Source of the DNA: Moorella sp. E308F
GTDB lineage: Bacteria; Bacillota; DSM-521; Neomoorellales; Neomoorellaceae
DNA: 64,000 bases
Assembly: GCF_006538365.1 (NCBI RefSeq)
Contig: NZ_BJKN01000004.1
Location: forward strand, 1-64,000
Reading direction: 5' to 3'
A program made the position numbers and the translations under genes. Below are positions 52,987 through 61,342 of the stretch, one piece after another (position 1 is the stretch's first letter; every line of letters starts with the position of its first letter). The notes beneath the pieces are model-generated. The model worked only from the letters and a program-made list of their open reading frames with translations, made no database searches and was not told where the DNA came from.

Positions 52987-54123
52987 GTGGCATTGATGGT
53001 TTTAAAGCAAAAAGGATTAATTTATGAGGATGATTTTACTAATACATCTTTAGATGCTAGTTGGGAGGTAAATCCTAATGATTTAAGTCGTTATTCTTTA
53101 ACAGAGGTTGGGGGGTCGCTCCGATTAAAGCATGGGGTTGACCCCGTATATTTATTTTTTACTCCTTTAACTAACATACCTCAATTTGTTTTTGATATGA
53201 AGAATATTTATAACCCTACTATTGACGGTGATGTGGGTGGATTAGTGGTGTATGCCGATACTATGGATTATATTTCTTTAGAAGAATATTATGATGCTGT
53301 TTTAGGGGTAACTAAAACTTATCCTTGGTTACGTTTGGTAAGAGAATATAATATTTATCAGGCTTATTGGTCTGAAGATGGGTATATCTGGAATTTTATT
53401 GGTACCCAGCAAATTGATAGAGAAGCACCTAAAATTGGTTGTTTTTTAAGGGGGACTGAGGGTGAACCTTTAGATATTGATTATATCCGTATATGTTCTA
53501 GTATTTATTTTACGGTTTCTGATCTTGTGGAGGGAACGCGGGTAGATTTATTAGATACGAACAATAATATTCTCGAAACTAGAGTTTGTCCAAAAGGTAG
53601 TACCAGAGTAGTTTTTAATTTAGTTAAATACGGAATCCCTTTTCCTTGTAAGTTTCAAATTACTACTGCTAATGGGGATATTTTTATTGATGATACGGTT
53701 TATACAGTGTGGGGTGGGGATGAGTATGCGTTTAAGCCATCTCCTTTAGATCTCTATTATATAAATGCTCAAGGTATGGAGGTTAAGATAGATCCTGGTT
53801 TAGAAGAGTTTTTAGGGTATCTTAATTCAGGTGGTTATCTTTACAAAGATATAAAAATGTTGGCAAAAAATAGTATGATGCACGGTGAAGTAAGTAATAT
53901 TACTGTAAAAGTTATTAGTTATAAAGATCCTGATGATTATCTTTTAGTCCAAGTAGCAAATGATGTAAATGGGATTCCTGATCAGTTTGGGGAACAAATA
54001 AATCTTCCTAATATAGGGGCAGGGGGAACGGCTATTTTTTGGTTACGTGTTAATAGACCGTCTGATGAGACAGGCTCAGAGATTTATTTTGGTTTGGATG
54101 TAGGTTCTGCTTATAGTTATTAG
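52987..54123 (+). CDS. Tail fibre protein with lectin-like domain
   Basis: 378 residues from a GTG start. IYEDDFTNTSLDASWEVNPN begins a concanavalin-A/LamG-like fold that runs to about residue 175 (WLRLVREYNIYQAYWSEDGY, IDYIRIC). Two further beta domains follow. Probably binds host surface glycans. Confidence 0.75.
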   Translation: MALMVLKQKGLIYEDDFTNTSLDASWEVNPNDLSRYSLTEVGGSLRLKHGVDPVYLFFTPLTNIPQFVFDMKNIYNPTIDGDVGGLVVYADTMDYISLEEYYDAVLGVTKTYPWLRLVREYNIYQAYWSEDGYIWNFIGTQQIDREAPKIGCFLRGTEGEPLDIDYIRICSSIYFTVSDLVEGTRVDLLDTNNNILETRVCPKGSTRVVFNLVKYGIPFPCKFQITTANGDIFIDDTVYTVWGGDEYAFKPSPLDLYYINAQGMEVKIDPGLEEFLGYLNSGGYLYKDIKMLAKNSMMHGEVSNITVKVISYKDPDDYLLVQVANDVNGIPDQFGEQINLPNIGAGGTAIFWLRVNRPSDETGSEIYFGLDVGSAYSY

Positions 54124-54137
54124 AGAGGTGTTGTAAC

Positions 54138-55010
54138 ATGAGTTGGGCAACTTATGAGGTATCAGAGAAAGAATTTAAAGATTTAGTAGAATACGGGATA
54201 CCCATTAAAGTACCAGTGGATGTTTTAGAGGCTAATTGTGGTGTAGAGGTACGAACTATTAGGGGAGGTTTTATAAACGCGATTTATGATGCGAATTTAG
54301 GAGCTATAAGAAAATTAAATAGTTATAACCCCATTTATAAGGAAATACCTAACAGGGAATTAATGTTATATAATGATTATCTTCAAAATGAGAAGATAAC
54401 AACGATTGTAGTAGACGGCTTTTTTGGAACAGGGAAAACGGCTACAGTATGTTCACATCTTGTTCCTGGTCTATTGGCTGAGTTGGAGGGTGGTAAAGGT
54501 ATTCCTGTTGCTTATCTAACAAAACCTCACGAAAGCCTGGGCCGCACTTATGGACACTTACCTGGAAATTTAGCAGAAAAGTCTAAAGAAGAGTTTACGT
54601 CTTTTTTTCAGTATTTTGAGCGGTTTGGGCACCCCTTTTTAGTAGAAAGACTAACAGGAGAAGATGGTTCTGGTTGTAGATTACTGAATATTATGGTATT
54701 TGAATATTTGCGGGGGCGGGATATAGATAGAGGTTGGATTATTCTTGATGAGGCACAAAATACAGATCGTAAAGAAATGGTTTCTTTTATTAGTCGGGTG
54801 GGAGATGGCGCAAAGTTGATAATTCTTGGAGATTCTACCGCTACGCAAATTGATAAACGAAATAATGACAGTGAAAATAATGGATTAAGTTTTGCTAAAG
54901 AGATTTTTAGAGGTAAAAAATATGCAGGAATAGTGACTTTACAAAGTACGAAACATATTTTACGGGGTCAGCGAGTAAGAGATGTTTATTTAGCTCTTCG
55001 CAATAGTTAG
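54138..55010 (+). CDS. phoH: PhoH-like ATPase
   Basis: 290 residues. Near residue 97 GFFGTGKTA is Walker A, and about residue 209 ILDEAQNTDRKEM is the PhoH Walker B motif, followed by GDSTATQID (usual form GDxxQxD). PhoH proteins are P-loop NTPases related to superfamily 1 helicases and are frequent in phages, where their role is not settled. It lies inside the tail-fibre cluster and is co-oriented with it, an unusual place. Confidence 0.88.
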   Translation: MSWATYEVSEKEFKDLVEYGIPIKVPVDVLEANCGVEVRTIRGGFINAIYDANLGAIRKLNSYNPIYKEIPNRELMLYNDYLQNEKITTIVVDGFFGTGKTATVCSHLVPGLLAELEGGKGIPVAYLTKPHESLGRTYGHLPGNLAEKSKEEFTSFFQYFERFGHPFLVERLTGEDGSGCRLLNIMVFEYLRGRDIDRGWIILDEAQNTDRKEMVSFISRVGDGAKLIILGDSTATQIDKRNNDSENNGLSFAKEIFRGKKYAGIVTLQSTKHILRGQRVRDVYLALRNS

Positions 55011-55021
55011 GGGGATGAGTG

Positions 55022-55978
55022 ATGGCAGTTAGATTTAGTCGTCAGGGGACTAATACAAATATACAAGATCATAATGAGTTACTAAATCGAGGGATTAGAA
55101 CTCATGAGGAAATAGACCAGTATCTAGCGGAAATAGATGCGGCTAGGGGAAGTTATGCTTCTTTAAAAGAAAGGCTGGATTTTATTGAAGGTGCTGTATA
55201 CCCTGTAATACAACATATCATCGTTGATGAAACTTATTTGTCTCAAAACGATGGGTTAACTATAACGATTAACCCTCCATATATTGTGGGTAAAAATTAT
55301 TTAGATGTCTTTTATAATGGTCAGTTTTTACGAGCTGGCGGCGGGTATGAGGAAGTCGATAACTTTACTATTAAATTAAATTTAGGTGTAGGAGATGCTG
55401 GCCAGCCGATAACCTTGGCCGTGGGGGATGAAATAGTTATTAGGAATTGGGCCAGTAGTTATCCTGCGACAGGGGGTATGGGGGTTTATGAAAACCTTAA
55501 ATTATTAAGTTTGGAAGATGAAATTGAAAAGGCCCGCCAATATCAATCTGCTGATATTAGTTACACATCATTAGATGAACGGTTGGATTACTTGCAAGCT
55601 AAAGCAGAAGCTAGTAATGAAAGGGTTATTGTTTTTGTTATTCCTGGTAGGATTTCAGCAGGGGAGCAAAAGGTGGAAATAAGATTTCCTTTTAATGGGG
55701 TAATAACAGGAGTGACTGCTTCTTGTCGGGTGCCAGGGAGCACTCCTTCAACTATTCAGGTAGAGAAAATATCAGAAGCAGATTATGATAATAATCTCAA
55801 TAGTTGGGTAAATATATTGTCGCAGGCTTTAACTTTACCTTCTGGTAAGAAGATTAGTAGTTATGATTATGTAATAGGAATAAACCAAGTGACGCAGGGT
55901 GATTATTTTCGTTTGAATATAATAGAGGTAGGAAACGGTATTGAAGATTTGACTGTAGAAATAATTATTAACTGTTAA
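55022..55978 (+). CDS. Structural (fibre) protein
   Basis: 318 residues from the ATG at 55022 with GGGGGATGAG upstream. It has an N-terminal helical segment (EIDQYLAEIDAARGSYASLK) and a fibre domain (YLDVFYNGQFLRAGGGYEEV), also present in other tail proteins of this phage. A C-terminal beta domain (ITGVTASCRVPGSTPS) resembles a small phage tail-tip module. Confidence 0.7.
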   Translation: MAVRFSRQGTNTNIQDHNELLNRGIRTHEEIDQYLAEIDAARGSYASLKERLDFIEGAVYPVIQHIIVDETYLSQNDGLTITINPPYIVGKNYLDVFYNGQFLRAGGGYEEVDNFTIKLNLGVGDAGQPITLAVGDEIVIRNWASSYPATGGMGVYENLKLLSLEDEIEKARQYQSADISYTSLDERLDYLQAKAEASNERVIVFVIPGRISAGEQKVEIRFPFNGVITGVTASCRVPGSTPSTIQVEKISEADYDNNLNSWVNILSQALTLPSGKKISSYDYVIGINQVTQGDYFRLNIIEVGNGIEDLTVEIIINC

Positions 55979-55983
55979 TAAGT

Positions 55984-55994
55984 GTCTATACTAG
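55984..55994 (+). promoter_or_regulatory. GTCTATACTAG element
   Basis: Six bases after the upstream stop and 33 bases before the next ATG. TATACT within it matches a -10 box except for one base; no -35 is apparent. Confidence 0.45.
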
Positions 55995-56027
55995 TGTTGT
56001 ATAAATTAGGAAGGGAAGGTGAAAATA

Positions 56028-57254
56028 ATGGCTGGTACTCAAGGTATTGCAACTATTCGCGGCGAGCAAATTCGGGCTAAAACTTTACGAGATAGCCATT
56101 TTGATGAGAACTTTAAGATCAATGAGAACAAGATAGATATTCAGTGGTTAAATCATAAAGAAATCCTAGAAGCCACAAAGGTTGATGTATTTGTTCAGAT
56201 TAATAATAAGGATGTTTCTAATTTAAGTGAGATTGATCTTACGCTTGATATTGGTTCGCGCCCCATAGCTACCGATCTTCAGACAGAGGGTGTTGTATTA
56301 GATCAGAAAGTTGTAATTAGGAAAGCAGGGACGGAAGATACAGCTATTCTTGATGCTGATGGTGATCGTGTCTACGGTCGTTTGGAGTATGATGCGGTTA
56401 ATAATAAATTTATTTTGAAATTCTATAGTATGGTTGGAGGTACGGAAACGGCCTTCACCATGCCCGCTAATACTAGCATTGACTTGAAGTATGTTTTACG
56501 GACTAACCTTTCCATAATTCCCGTCGATGCTATCTTGAACGGTGGGTCAGGGTTTATAGAAGGTGCTACCGATGCTAAGGCTTATATGAATCTTCAACAG
56601 TTAATGAAGGATCTTTATGGGCCTAGCGGGACTTTAGATAATGACGGTAATGCGAACTTGGTAAAGTCGGTAGTACAGCAGATTGCTGATGAAGTTACCG
56701 CCCGCCAGGAAGCTGATCAGGCTATTAGGGATGATCTTGCGGCTACAACGGGGGCAGGTATGGTTGGGGTTATTACTGATCCCAATTATACTGGATTGAA
56801 TGTTCAGCAAGTATTGTCTGATTTAGCTTCTCGGATTAAGGGTATAGAGACAGGTAGTAGTACAGAAGTAATAGATACCCATACTAGGGATGCTAATTCG
56901 GCTAATGGTTATTTTGTTGCAAAAACTGTGTCCTCTTTAGAGGAGCGGTTGGTAGATATTGAAACTGTAGCCGATGCCCAATTTAAAGATAATGCTACAC
57001 GGTTGATGAAACTGGAAACTGAAGATGATCGTTATGCTTATGAGGCTACGGGTGGGGAAATGAGTGTAAACTTACCTAGCGGTAAAAAAGCTAAACCCAA
57101 TACTTTGTTTATGTCTTTAAATGGTGCTTTGCAGGCTCCTGGTATTAACTATGAAGAAATTAAAGATGTTGATCAAAATATTATAGGAGTGAATTTTGCG
57201 CCTCAGACATTAAATGCTGGCGATGTAGTAATGATGTGGTGGAAAAACGTTTAA
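56028..57254 (+). CDS. Structural (fibre) protein
   Basis: 408 residues from the ATG at 56028 (GGAAGGGAAGG upstream). The beginning GTQGIATIRGEQIRAKTLRD, a central coiled region, and a C-terminal fibre domain (FMSLNGALQAPGINYEE, LNAGDVVMMWWK) suggest a trimeric fibre protein. Flanked by a promoter-like element and a terminator, so probably made in quantity. Confidence 0.75.
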   Translation: MAGTQGIATIRGEQIRAKTLRDSHFDENFKINENKIDIQWLNHKEILEATKVDVFVQINNKDVSNLSEIDLTLDIGSRPIATDLQTEGVVLDQKVVIRKAGTEDTAILDADGDRVYGRLEYDAVNNKFILKFYSMVGGTETAFTMPANTSIDLKYVLRTNLSIIPVDAILNGGSGFIEGATDAKAYMNLQQLMKDLYGPSGTLDNDGNANLVKSVVQQIADEVTARQEADQAIRDDLAATTGAGMVGVITDPNYTGLNVQQVLSDLASRIKGIETGSSTEVIDTHTRDANSANGYFVAKTVSSLEERLVDIETVADAQFKDNATRLMKLETEDDRYAYEATGGEMSVNLPSGKKAKPNTLFMSLNGALQAPGINYEEIKDVDQNIIGVNFAPQTLNAGDVVMMWWKNV

Positions 57255-57268
57255 AATTGTTTTTGATG

Positions 57269-57297
57269 GCCCCCTAAAGAGGGGGCTTATTTTCTTT
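57269..57297 (+). terminator. Intrinsic terminator
   Basis: GCCCCCT-AAAG-AGGGGGC followed by TTATTTTCTTT. Confidence 0.88.
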
Positions 57298-57298
57298 A

Positions 57299-57309
57299 GT
57301 CTATACTAA
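57299..57309 (+). promoter_or_regulatory. GTCTATACTAA element
   Basis: Directly after the preceding terminator and 34 bases before the next ATG. It is nearly identical to the element at 55984. Confidence 0.45.
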
Positions 57310-57343
57310 TCCTAGATCTTAATCCTAGGAAGGAGTGTTATTA

Positions 57344-57862
57344 ATGCCATCACCGATTGTTTCTTGGTATAGCCGTGATAATACTACGCAAATTACCAAG
57401 TGGGATATAGGGACTGTGGATGCAGGCTCTATTTCTGCTGATTTTGGAGTTTTAATCTGGAATAATCGCGGAGGTACTACAGATGTTTCAGATATGCAGG
57501 ATTGTACTATTACTACTAAAGATAGTCTGGGCGGAAATTCGGGTGAGTTAGTTGTTAATAAGTGGATAGAGGTAAAAGTAGACACCTTAAACGAAACTAC
57601 ATTTACTCCTATAGGAGGAAATACGACTCATCCTATTAGAACTACAGGCAGTACCACTAATGCTGATGGTACTTTTACGCCTGGGGTAGCCCCCCATATT
57701 AGTGATACTGGTAGTGTAGATATTTTAGGGGTTAAAAATGATGGTACAAAAACTAATGCGGCTGGCAATTTTGTAGAGGTTACACTTCATGCTAATGTAC
57801 CTTCGACCGCTAGTGCAGGGGTAGTTAATTTCTTAACTCGTGTAGCGTATAAGTATGTGTAA
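57344..57862 (+). CDS. Beta-rich structural protein
   Basis: 172 residues from the ATG at 57344 (AGGAAGGAGTG upstream). ITKWDIGTVDAGSISADFGV and LIWNNRGGTTDVSDMQDCTI fit an immunoglobulin-like or beta-sandwich virion protein. It has its own promoter-like element, so it may be an abundant decoration or tail-tip protein. Confidence 0.65.
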   Translation: MPSPIVSWYSRDNTTQITKWDIGTVDAGSISADFGVLIWNNRGGTTDVSDMQDCTITTKDSLGGNSGELVVNKWIEVKVDTLNETTFTPIGGNTTHPIRTTGSTTNADGTFTPGVAPHISDTGSVDILGVKNDGTKTNAAGNFVEVTLHANVPSTASAGVVNFLTRVAYKYV

Positions 57863-57871
57863 TATAAATAC

Positions 57872-57899
57872 TCCAATACAATGGGGGTAATATAAATGG
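57872..57899 (+). promoter_or_regulatory. Repeated CCAATACAATGG leader (copy 1)
   Basis: CCAATACAATGG (57873-57884) is followed by a purine-rich ribosome binding site and TATAAATGG across the ATG at 57896. The same arrangement recurs at 58984-59011 with only a few differences. Confidence 0.45.
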
Positions 57900-58324
57900 G
57901 AATAAATAAAGGACTTTTTTCTTCGGCTTCAGATGAATGGGAAACTCCTCAAGAACTTTTTGATCAGCTTAATGAGGAGTTTCATTTTGATCTTGATCCC
58001 TGTGCCACCCCCCAAAATGCTAAATGTGCCCAATTTTTTACTAAGAAGGAAAATGGATTAAAGCAGGATTGGTTTGGAACTGTTTTTATGAATCCCCCTT
58101 ATGGGCGTGAAATTAAGCAATGGGTACAGAAGGCGTATGAAGAAGCGGAGAAGGGGTGTACTGTGGTGTGTCTATTACCAGCCAGGACGGATACATCTTG
58201 GTTTCACGATTATTGTTTAAAAGGAGAGATCCGCTTTCTTCGGGGACGGTTGAAGTTTGGTAGTGCAAAAAATAGCGCACCTTTTCCTAGTATGATTGTA
58301 ATTTTTAGGAAGAAAGCGGCTTAG
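57896..58324 (+). CDS. Phage DNA N6-adenine methyltransferase (Dam-type)
   Basis: 142 residues. DEWETPQELFDQLNEEFHF, LDPCATPQNAKC, FMNPPYGREIKQWV (catalytic NPPY) and the C-terminal GRLKFGSAKNSAPFPSMIV are the phage N6-adenine methyltransferase pattern. It would methylate adenine in phage DNA, perhaps against host restriction. It is unrelated in detail to the methyltransferase at 15515. Confidence 0.9.
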   Translation: MGINKGLFSSASDEWETPQELFDQLNEEFHFDLDPCATPQNAKCAQFFTKKENGLKQDWFGTVFMNPPYGREIKQWVQKAYEEAEKGCTVVCLLPARTDTSWFHDYCLKGEIRFLRGRLKFGSAKNSAPFPSMIVIFRKKAA

Positions 58325-58343
58325 GAATGTCGCTTTCTTTTCA
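58310..58343 (+). terminator. Possible terminator overlapping the methyltransferase stop
   Basis: AAGAAAGCG pairs with CGCTTTCTT over 9 bp with a 12-base loop, followed by TTC. The T tract is short. Confidence 0.5.
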
Positions 58344-58363
58344 TTCTCTGAGGGGGTTTTAGG

Positions 58364-58960
58364 ATGAGTATTTTTAATGGGCGGCGGGTTAGTCCTGTTA
58401 GTCAGGATTTTATTTGGGTAGCAGAGTATGCAGACGGTAGTAATATCGCAGAATTTGATTTACTAACCCGAAAGGAAAATAGTTTTTATAGTATTCAGCG
58501 TGATAAATTAATTCGTTTTGGTTTAATTGGACATGGTATGGGATTATATTATGAAGTGCCTGGAGGAATTTTTAAGTTAAATGGTCGTATGATCGAATTA
58601 ATTTATAAAACGAAGGTAAGAGAATATTATTTAACAGGCCACTCCAAAATGTATAATGATATTATTACTTACAAGGATGCGGAAGCGGTTTTGAAGTTAG
58701 ACGGAACGACACAAAGTAATATTACACAATTTAATTTTGGTTATAAGCAAGAATTGGAGTTTGAGGATGGGCTAAAATTTAATTTGCGGGTGTTATGTAA
58801 AATTCCTTATAACCGACCTGTTTATATGAATATCAGGTTGGTAGCTAATAAAGAGATATGTGGTTTTTTACACATTAAAAGAAACGGTTTGGTGTGTGAC
58901 GTATTTGAAGCCCCCCTTCGTAAGGGAGTAGGTGGCGAATTAAATTGGGTAGTAAGGTAA
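58364..58960 (+). CDS. Phage hypothetical protein
   Basis: 198 residues. FIWVAEYADGSNIAEFDLLT and SIQRDKLIRFGLIGHGMGL are a pattern I associate with uncharacterised phage proteins encoded near structural genes. Function unknown. Confidence 0.7.
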   Translation: MSIFNGRRVSPVSQDFIWVAEYADGSNIAEFDLLTRKENSFYSIQRDKLIRFGLIGHGMGLYYEVPGGIFKLNGRMIELIYKTKVREYYLTGHSKMYNDIITYKDAEAVLKLDGTTQSNITQFNFGYKQELEFEDGLKFNLRVLCKIPYNRPVYMNIRLVANKEICGFLHIKRNGLVCDVFEAPLRKGVGGELNWVVR

Positions 58961-58983
58961 ATTGCGAGGGGATGGGGCGGGGT

Positions 58984-59011
58984 TCCAATACAATGGAAGT
59001 GATATAAATGG
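58984..59011 (+). promoter_or_regulatory. Repeated CCAATACAATGG leader (copy 2)
   Basis: CCAATACAATGG (58985-58996) sits 11 bases before the ATG at 59008, the same distance as in copy 1. Confidence 0.45.
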
Positions 59012-60756
59012 ACAATTTACAAAGTAGAATTATTCTTTTGGCCCGTAATAGGATGATGGGGCGGGCGATTTTAGAGAAACTGCGAGAATTTGATTTATCT
59101 TCCACCATTAGACTTAGAATAAATAATGACTTACAGGGTAAAATTGGGATAAATCCTCATAGTAGAATGGTGGGTGTGGCTGAAGTTATTCAGCCGCCTA
59201 CTACAAAAGAAATTTTTGCCCCTGTAGCTGATGCTTTTATTCGTGATGGTGTTCCGAAGCTAAACTATGGTGTTGAAGAAGATATATTTATAGGTCGAAG
59301 TGGTGGGGGGGAAGTTTTTCGTTCTTTTATCAGATTTGATATAAGCACTTTACCTCCAGGCCAGATAATTAAGAGAGCAGAACTGGTTTTATATCCTGCT
59401 TCTACTAATTATACTAATGAATTAGGTCTTTATGAAATTGGTAGTTCATGGAATGAATACTCAGTAACGTGGGATAATCAGCCTAGTAACTTGGATTTAG
59501 TTGGTGTTTTTAATAGTGGAATTAATGAAACTATTACGGTTGATGTTACTGATATAGTCACATCCTGGTATAAACAAACTAAAGTAAATAATGGTTTGCT
59601 TATTAAAGCCTTAGATGAAACTAATGCTGTTATTGCTCGTTATTATGCAAGGGAAAGTTATCTTCCGCCTCAGTTAGTTGTTTATTATTACAATCCAAGT
59701 ATACAGATGAGCGTGGGGCGGGGTAATTTAGCTGGTACTATTATTGTTAAAAAGGAAGAAAGTAATGATTTAATAAGCGAAATACAGGTTAAGAGTTATT
59801 GGGGTAAAAGTGAACTACCTGCTAAGTTAAATGTGTCTGATCCAACTTCTTTGGATTGCACTATTAGAGTTAATAAACCTAATCTTATATCGTCAATTAA
59901 TGTAATTTATACTACTAAAGATAACCTGGAATCAACTGTCAAAGTTGCTTTAAAATCTGCTGTAGATTGTCTCGCTTTTATAGCTGTTTCGAGAGATTTT
60001 ATATCGGGTAATATTAATGTGCCTCACCACAATGACTTAATGGCGGCAATTACAGTTCGGAGTGGTGCAGTGAGTGATTTATTAGGCTGGGCGGGGATAA
60101 GTAGATCTGTTCTAAATGGTATTATTGAAGTACCGAATAGAAATGATCTTCACAGTACAGTAGTGGTATACAATCTAACGGGGTATAATACGCCTAGTCA
60201 AATTTGGGTTCCTTTAAGATATAACATTCCTGCTCGATTAGAAGTTATAGGGGCCAGTAAATTACTAAGTAGTATAATTGTTGTTTCAGGATTTATAGCT
60301 TCTACTATTACTGTTATTAGAAAAGAAAGTAGTGATCTAGCTGGCCAGGTTACTGTTAGGTATGCCTCATATGAAGAGACTGTTTCAAGTTTGAGTGTAC
60401 GACATAGTAGTTATGATGATGTTTCTTCTAGTTTGGTAGTATATATTGTTGGTGAAAAAGATTTATTAGGAGTATTATCTGTTAGAGGTACTTCTAATCT
60501 AGAGAGTTTTATAATTATAAAACAGGAATCTTACAAAGATTTAATAGGTTATGTTCAACCTATTTACCATAATGACGTTGAATCTGAAGTTGTTGTCAAG
60601 CAATTAGCTTCTACAGATTTGGATAGTATTCTTTTAAGTAGAAGGGCTGATGGTCGTGAGCTTCCTGGGGTTATCTTATCACGAGTAAAATTTGCTAATG
60701 ATTTACAAGCAGAAATTTATGTTTTTCGCTTTGGAGCTTACGCCTTTATAATGTAA
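59008..60756 (+). CDS. Fibre protein with DNRLRE-like domain and tandem repeats
   Basis: 582 residues. Residues about 70-230 (PVADAFIRDGVPKLNYG, FRSFIRFDISTLPPGQIIKR, VTWDNQPSN, VDVTDIVTSWYK) match the DNRLRE/CBM96-type beta sandwich found in surface proteins. From about residue 240 to the end, a degenerate unit of about 22 residues repeats (a strand followed by Asp-Leu, e.g. KDNLESTVKVAL, HNDLMAAITVRSG, RNDLHSTVVVYN), probably forming a long beta stack. Likely an appendage or fibre. Confidence 0.75.
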   Translation: MDNLQSRIILLARNRMMGRAILEKLREFDLSSTIRLRINNDLQGKIGINPHSRMVGVAEVIQPPTTKEIFAPVADAFIRDGVPKLNYGVEEDIFIGRSGGGEVFRSFIRFDISTLPPGQIIKRAELVLYPASTNYTNELGLYEIGSSWNEYSVTWDNQPSNLDLVGVFNSGINETITVDVTDIVTSWYKQTKVNNGLLIKALDETNAVIARYYARESYLPPQLVVYYYNPSIQMSVGRGNLAGTIIVKKEESNDLISEIQVKSYWGKSELPAKLNVSDPTSLDCTIRVNKPNLISSINVIYTTKDNLESTVKVALKSAVDCLAFIAVSRDFISGNINVPHHNDLMAAITVRSGAVSDLLGWAGISRSVLNGIIEVPNRNDLHSTVVVYNLTGYNTPSQIWVPLRYNIPARLEVIGASKLLSSIIVVSGFIASTITVIRKESSDLAGQVTVRYASYEETVSSLSVRHSSYDDVSSSLVVYIVGEKDLLGVLSVRGTSNLESFIIIKQESYKDLIGYVQPIYHNDVESEVVVKQLASTDLDSILLSRRADGRELPGVILSRVKFANDLQAEIYVFRFGAYAFIM

Positions 60757-60778
60757 GGGGTAGTTTAACTACCCCTTA
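60754..60778. terminator. Palindrome shared by two convergent stops
   Basis: TAAGGGGTAG-TTTAA-CTACCCCTTA contains the stop codons of both converging genes. No long T tract follows on either strand, so it may be a weak bidirectional terminator or an RNA-stability hairpin. Confidence 0.6.
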
Positions 60779-61342
60779 CACTTCTCTGATTTCTAAATTA
60801 ATGCGGTATTGAATCCCACTTTCATCTAGAGCGGCACTTAATTTCATAAGTTTGTCAATTAGGTTCTTACCTTCATATTCTCCCCGAAGAATTAAGATAA
60901 ACTTATCTGATGGTTCTGTTTCACTGGTATCGGGTTGATAGATTTCTAATTGATGAGCTTTTTTATAGGTAGTTTTTCTACGGGTGCTTCCTACAGGCAG
61001 ATTAAGTTCACGTACTATATTATAAAATTTTCCTTTAGATATGCCCCATATTTTAATTATTTCTTCAGCACTTTTCTCTTCCCGCCATTTTTGTAGGACT
61101 TCGGCTTGTTTTTCTCGGTTTAGTTGTTGAAATTCATCAAAAGAAAGTATTTCATCATACATAGAGTAAATTCGCACCTCACTCGGTTGAGTATATTTTT
61201 GGGCTTCTTCACCTTGTAATAATTCAAAAGGCATGTAAATGCGACCAGTTTTTCCTGTACGAGAGGCTCGACCGTGAACACCTGTAGCGGCTCGTTTTTG
61301 TTCACGTTGTTCTTCTTTCAGTAATTTTTCTATTTCATTCAT
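60776..61342 (-). CDS. Helix-turn-helix protein, possible regulator
   Basis: 188 residues. A basic N-terminus (KRAATGVHGRASRTGKTGRI) is followed by SAEEIIKIWGISKGKFYNIV, a helix-turn-helix-like segment near residues 91-110. The C-terminal region FILILRGEYEGKNLIDKLMK looks like an alpha/beta dimerisation domain. It overlaps the recombinase gene by 8 bases in one operon, suggesting control of lysogeny or integration. No closer family recognised. Confidence 0.65.
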   Translation of the reverse strand: MNEIEKLLKEEQREQKRAATGVHGRASRTGKTGRIYMPFELLQGEEAQKYTQPSEVRIYSMYDEILSFDEFQQLNREKQAEVLQKWREEKSAEEIIKIWGISKGKFYNIVRELNLPVGSTRRKTTYKKAHQLEIYQPDTSETEPSDKFILILRGEYEGKNLIDKLMKLSAALDESGIQYRINLEIREV

